Shown here: in pieces, positions 6,476 to 9,520 of the stretch
Layout of the letters: each line of letters opens with the position of its first letter
How positions within the stretch are numbered: position 1 is the stretch's first letter
Assembly (NCBI GenBank): GCA_031254835.1
Contig: JAIRTQ010000038.1
Span: 1 to 9,520 of the forward strand
Source of the DNA: Puniceicoccales bacterium
GTDB taxonomy: Bacteria > Verrucomicrobiota > Verrucomicrobiia > Opitutales > JAIRLM01
Length of the DNA: 9,520 nucleotides
Direction of reading: 5' to 3'
Notes under the pieces: generated by a model
Databases searched by the model: none
Told to the model about the DNA's origin: nothing
The model's input: the letters and a program-made list of their open reading frames with translations, nothing else
Position numbers and translations under genes: made by a program

Positions 6476-6511
6476 GGCCCTCTCTGTCAACTTTTTTTGA
6501 AAACTTATCCG

Positions 6512-6550
6512 AAAAACTCCAACGCCACCCATACTTACGTAGAATGGCGT
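6512..6550 (-). terminator. Weak terminator-like structure after MFS gene
   Basis: Reading on the minus strand, ACGCCA and TGGCGT form a 6-bp stem with a long loop (plus 6522-6550), then GGAGTTTTT follows. The stem is short and the loop about 17 bases, so termination would be inefficient. It separates the MFS gene from acpP in an 81-base gap. Confidence 0.25.
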
Positions 6551-7830
6551 CATTGGCCGGCCTCCTCGCCCGACTCTCGCAGGGCCAAGGAAAGCAGCAG
6601 GCCGATGGCCATGGCGACGGGCAGGACAAGAAATGCGGACCTAAAATGGGTGAGGGAATAGTTGGAAGTCGTTCCGGTATGAGTACCTGCGAAGAAATCC
6701 AAAAGAAGCCCCACCATCGGCTGCATGACACCGCCGATGAGCATGATGGCCATATTCACGACGGCGATGGCCGTCCCGCGGACCTCCCGCGCATTGTGCT
6801 CACCGCTGACAGTGAAACAAATAACCTGAGGGCTGGAAAAGATGCCAAGGAGAAACAGAAAAAATCCCAGAAGGGGGAGAGGCAAATGGGAAGGACTGAG
6901 GATGAGTAAGAGGAGCAGCATCGCTATCAGGCAACTACCTACTAGAAAGGGCTTTCTCCGTCCCACAAAATCGGAAAGGCTTCCCACCACAGGACTGCCC
7001 ACGAGCCAGCCCAGATACAGCATGCCGTTGGCCGTGGCCGCCTGAACCGCCGTCGCGCCGGTGAGCAGCTCGATGTAGTGGACTCCCCAAAAATCGGCAA
7101 AGACGGTGAGCGGAAGAAACAGAGCGCAGGCAACGCAGCCGGCCAGCCAGGTCTGCGGATTGCGAAGGACGGAGCCAAGGGAGAGAAAAAAATGCCGTCC
7201 TCGCCGGCCACCGGCCGAACCGGCGGAGCGCTGCGCCGTCCCTTCCGGCTCCGGCGGCAGCCAAAACCGCAGCAGCACTGCGACGACGATGCCGATCGCT
7301 CCCGCTAGGAGCCAACTGCCCCGCCAGCCAAAGTAACGCAGCATCCCGGTTACCGGAACCTGACCCAGAATGGCGCCGCCCATGCCCAATGCGGTTGTTA
7401 AGCCAGACAGGAAAGCCCACCGGCCCCGCGGGAACCAGATGGAAGCCACGTACATAGTACCGATGAAAGCAAAGGCGGAGCCGGCCCCCATCAGCACGCG
7501 GCCCACGGCAAACGTGCCCACGCCGCCGCCGGGCAATGCGGCAAAAAAGCAGCCGATAAGCACCAACAGCGAAGCGGCATAGAACGGTTTCCGGTAGCCA
7601 AAACGGTCATAGATAGGCCCCACGGCAATTTGCAGCGGGCCATAGACCACGTAGTAGAGTCCTGAGGCAAAGCCAATGGCAGAGGCGCTGGCGTCAAAGG
7701 CCTTCCGCAGATCGGACTCCATCACGCAAGGGGCAACCCGCACAAAATATTCGTAAAAATAAAAAATTGCAGCCGCAAGCCAGGCCAACCATGCCGTTCC
7801 GCCATTTTTTATTTGGTTCCGTGCGGTCAC
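6550..7830 (-). CDS. Major facilitator superfamily transporter
   Basis: The 426-residue integral inner-membrane protein has about 12 hydrophobic segments. The MFS signature is visible in the loop between TM2 and TM3 (GPIYDRFGYRKPF, 71-83) and a second copy in the loop between TM8 and TM9 (GSLSDFVGRRKPF, 283-295). A charged, Gly/Ser/Arg-rich loop at about 191-213 separates the two six-helix halves. The first helix, with FYFYEYFVRVAP, resembles MFS proteins I associate with intracellular gammaproteobacteria, from memory only. Substrate cannot be assigned; sugar acids, amino acids and small metabolites are all possible. The start is GTG at 7830 with only a weak AGAAG before it. It is divergent from lpxC-fabZ and shares the acpP strand, 81 bases upstream. 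Confidence 0.88.
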   Translation of the reverse strand: MTARNQIKNGGTAWLAWLAAAIFYFYEYFVRVAPCVMESDLRKAFDASASAIGFASGLYYVVYGPLQIAVGPIYDRFGYRKPFYAASLLVLIGCFFAALPGGGVGTFAVGRVLMGAGSAFAFIGTMYVASIWFPRGRWAFLSGLTTALGMGGAILGQVPVTGMLRYFGWRGSWLLAGAIGIVVAVLLRFWLPPEPEGTAQRSAGSAGGRRGRHFFLSLGSVLRNPQTWLAGCVACALFLPLTVFADFWGVHYIELLTGATAVQAATANGMLYLGWLVGSPVVGSLSDFVGRRKPFLVGSCLIAMLLLLLILSPSHLPLPLLGFFLFLLGIFSSPQVICFTVSGEHNAREVRGTAIAVVNMAIMLIGGVMQPMVGLLLDFFAGTHTGTTSNYSLTHFRSAFLVLPVAMAIGLLLSLALRESGEEAGQ

Positions 7831-7993
7831 GGCCGGTCTTCTGCCGTTTCTCGAAATTTTGTCAATCTATCTATTCCCCAGGACTCCACATCGCGTTGGG
7901 CAGTGGCTTTCGTTTTGACCTCCGGCGTTGCATGTGATGAAAAATTTGCTCGCACCTTCCACGGCAGTCCATTCTTGCGGTGAAATTTTTTTT

Positions 7994-8011
7994 GGTTGGA
8001 GTCGTCGTGTG
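7994..8011 (+). promoter_or_regulatory. Shine-Dalgarno and GTG start that set the lpxC-fabZ N-terminus
   Basis: GGAG lies 7 bases before the GTG at 8009-8011. Starting there gives MIQRTIERKVGVRGRGVHTG, which aligns with the normal LpxC N-terminus. The longer in-frame ATG at 7928 adds 27 residues with no family resemblance. Confidence 0.75.
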
Positions 8012-9319
8012 ATTCAAAGAACGATAGAGCGCAAGGTGGGGGTACGCGGCCGGGGCGTGCATACGGGGCAGGACGTGACCGTACGGATCGGTCCCGGGGA
8101 AGAAAACTCCGGCATCATTTTTCGCCGCACGGACCTGTTGGGCCAGCCGATCCTGCGGCCGGATATCGGGACCGTAGGCGATTTGGTCCGCTGCACCACT
8201 TTAACCAGTGGCAACGTGCGCATCCACACGGTTGAACACCTCCTCTCCGCCATTTCTGGTCTTGGGATCGATAATATCGCCGTAGAAATTGACGGCGAAG
8301 AACCTCCAATTTTAGACGGATCTGCCAAAGAGTATGCCAATCTCCTTCAACAGGCCGGCATCGTGGAACAGGGTGCCGAGCGGCGGGAATTCGCTCTTGC
8401 CCAACCGCTCTGCGTTTCCGAGGGCAAACGCACCATCATCGCCGTTCCTCACGACGGTCTCCGCATCACCTGCACCTCAGCCGATGATCGAGACCTGCAC
8501 ACGCAGCACCTCTCCATCGATGTCACACCCGAAAATTATTTTTCTCAAATTGCTCCTGCTCGGACGTTTACAACGTATGAGGACATTGAACCGCTCCTCA
8601 AAATGGGCAAAATCCGCGGCGGCAGTCTGGATTCCGCCATTGTCATAAAAGGGGACAAAATTCTCTCCAAGGAGCCGCTACGATTTCGCGATGAATTCGT
8701 GCGCCACAAAATTTTAGACCTTATCGGCGACCTCACCCTGCTGGGCATGCCTCTGCGGGCCCATGTCATCGCCGTCCGTCCAGGGCACGCCTTGAACGCC
8801 CGCTTCGTCCGAGAGCTGCGCAATCGTATGGAGGAACGCCCTCAGTCCGCTCGTCCGCCCGCATTCGAAAATGTCGCCCAGGGTCTCGATATTTGCCAGA
8901 TCATTAGTCTTATACCGCATCGCTACCCTTTCTTGCTGGTGGATCGGGTGCTGGAGGTCGACGCCGGGCGACTGCTGGCGCTGAAAAATGTGTCCATTAA
9001 TGAGCCCTTTTTTCAGGGACATTTTCCCGGGCGACCGGTATTTCCCGGCGTGCTGCAGATCGAAGCCATGGCTCAGGCAGCTGGAATTATGATGCTGCGG
9101 CAGGCGGACATGGCCGGTAAATTGGCCTTTCTCATGAGCTGCGATCGGGTGAAATTTCGCCGCGTCGTCGGCCCAGGTGACCAGCTGCTCATTGAAGTTA
9201 AATTATTGCGACAGAAAGCAAAAAAAATTGCATCGGTGGAATGTGCCTGTCGGGTGAACGGGCAGGCAGCTTCTTCGGCGGAGCTGCTTTTCACAATCGC
9301 AAACGATCGGATAGATTGA
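8009..9319 (+). CDS. lpxC-fabZ: Bifunctional LpxC/FabZ: UDP-acyl-GlcNAc deacetylase and 3-hydroxyacyl-ACP dehydratase
   Basis: Numbering from the GTG start, residues 1 to about 275 are LpxC, the zinc deacetylase that commits lipid A synthesis. H77 in TVEHLLSA, H233 and D237 in HKILDLIGDL, and H260 in GHALN correspond to the E. coli zinc and catalytic residues H79, H238, D242 and H265, with a constant offset. Residues about 290-436 are FabZ: IISLIPHRYPFLLVDRV, then FFQGHFPGRPVFPGVLQIEAMAQ, with catalytic H338 and E352. FabZ dehydrates 3-hydroxyacyl-ACP for phospholipid chains. Both domains look intact, so the protein is probably active in both. Fusion of this pair is known in Bacteroidota and some other groups. 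An in-frame ATG at 7928 would give a 463-residue form. uppP follows with a one-base overlap. Confidence 0.95.
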   Translation: MIQRTIERKVGVRGRGVHTGQDVTVRIGPGEENSGIIFRRTDLLGQPILRPDIGTVGDLVRCTTLTSGNVRIHTVEHLLSAISGLGIDNIAVEIDGEEPPILDGSAKEYANLLQQAGIVEQGAERREFALAQPLCVSEGKRTIIAVPHDGLRITCTSADDRDLHTQHLSIDVTPENYFSQIAPARTFTTYEDIEPLLKMGKIRGGSLDSAIVIKGDKILSKEPLRFRDEFVRHKILDLIGDLTLLGMPLRAHVIAVRPGHALNARFVRELRNRMEERPQSARPPAFENVAQGLDICQIISLIPHRYPFLLVDRVLEVDAGRLLALKNVSINEPFFQGHFPGRPVFPGVLQIEAMAQAAGIMMLRQADMAGKLAFLMSCDRVKFRRVVGPGDQLLIEVKLLRQKAKKIASVECACRVNGQAASSAELLFTIANDRID

Positions 9320-9520
9320 TGATTCGCCCGTTCGGAGGCGTGTTTTATCTCTGCACCGCCCTTGCCGTCGGCCCGATGGCAGCGGCGGAACGGGTGCTCA
9401 TAGGCCTCGAAGAAGCGTCGATTTCCGGTGCAGTACAGGGATTGACGGAATTTTGGCCCATTTCCTCATCGGCTCACCTTTTAATTCTGCGCGAACTGAC
9501 TGGGCCGGACCAATCGTTGA
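9319..9520 (+). CDS. uppP: Undecaprenyl-diphosphatase (UppP/BacA), 5' part
   Basis: The reading frame from the ATG at 9319 encodes 67 residues before the window ends. It contains GAVQGLTEFWPISSSAHLL, the first signature of the UppP (BacA) family, with the Glu of QGLTEF and the SSSxH motif in place. UppP dephosphorylates undecaprenyl diphosphate in the inner membrane so the carrier can be used again for peptidoglycan and surface glycans. The start overlaps the lpxC-fabZ stop as TGATG, so the two are probably translated in a coupled way. About 35 residues precede the signature, far more than usual, and look signal-peptide-like (hydrophobic run, then AAA and E). A later in-frame start could remove them. 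The C-terminal part with the second motif lies outside the window. Confidence 0.85.
   Translation, partial: MIRPFGGVFYLCTALAVGPMAAAERVLIGLEEASISGAVQGLTEFWPISSSAHLLILRELTGPDQSL

Noticed and set aside
6485..6490. TTGACA (minus strand) upstream of acpP as a -35 box
   Set aside because: The sequence 17 bases downstream (TGCCTT) does not resemble a -10 element, so I do not call a promoter.
6935..7420. 161-residue minus-strand open frame within the MFS gene
   Set aside because: It is an alternate frame of the transporter; the 12-helix frame is the coherent one.
7860..7865. TTGACA (minus strand) upstream of the MFS gene
   Set aside because: No -10-like sequence occurs at suitable spacing before the GTG start.
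7928..8008. 27-residue N-terminal extension of LpxC-FabZ from ATG 7928
   Set aside because: It has no family resemblance, while GTG 8009 has a good Shine-Dalgarno and gives the usual LpxC N-terminus.

Overview
The window reads as a chromosomal segment of a Gram-negative bacterium devoted largely to envelope biogenesis. The best placement I can give is the Verrucomicrobiota or wider PVC group. That rests on the fused lpxC-fabZ gene (also well known from Bacteroidota), a moderately high GC content, frequent GTG starts, weak ribosome binding sites, and an LptE-like lipoprotein beside rpe. This is inference; no rRNA or marker search was possible.

Layout. Positions 1-355 hold a decayed 3' end of an IS5-like DDE transposase on the minus strand, broken by a frameshift. 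It abuts a Pro/Ala-rich C-terminal tail of an unrecognised plus-strand protein (about 353-607). A minus-strand block follows: a family 2 glycosyltransferase (507-1736) carrying a signal-peptide-like leader and a run of nine G inside its 5' coding region, and upstream of it an RlmD/TrmA-type rRNA/tRNA uracil-5-methyltransferase (1802-2800). A divergent OmpR-type response regulator (2957-3703) has lost its phosphoacceptor aspartate.

A tight minus-strand cluster runs acpP (6196-6468), fabF (4906-6165), lptE-like (4421-4909) and rpe (3726-4427). The last three overlap by 4 and 7 bases. Upstream of acpP, on the same strand, lies a 12-TM MFS transporter (6550-7830). Divergent from it, lpxC-fabZ (best start 8009) overlaps the start of a truncated uppP (9319 to the window end) by one base.

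How they fit together. AcpP and FabF make the acyl-ACP chains. LpxC and FabZ act on either side of the branch between lipid A and phospholipid acyl chains. The LptE-like lipoprotein would help insert LPS in the outer membrane. UppP recycles the undecaprenyl carrier used for peptidoglycan and surface glycans. The glycosyltransferase may decorate a surface or secreted substrate. I see no CRISPR array, tRNA, rRNA, or complete mobile element. The most unusual items are the G9 tract plus leader in the glycosyltransferase, the Asp-to-Asn response regulator, and the lpxC-fabZ to uppP coupling.
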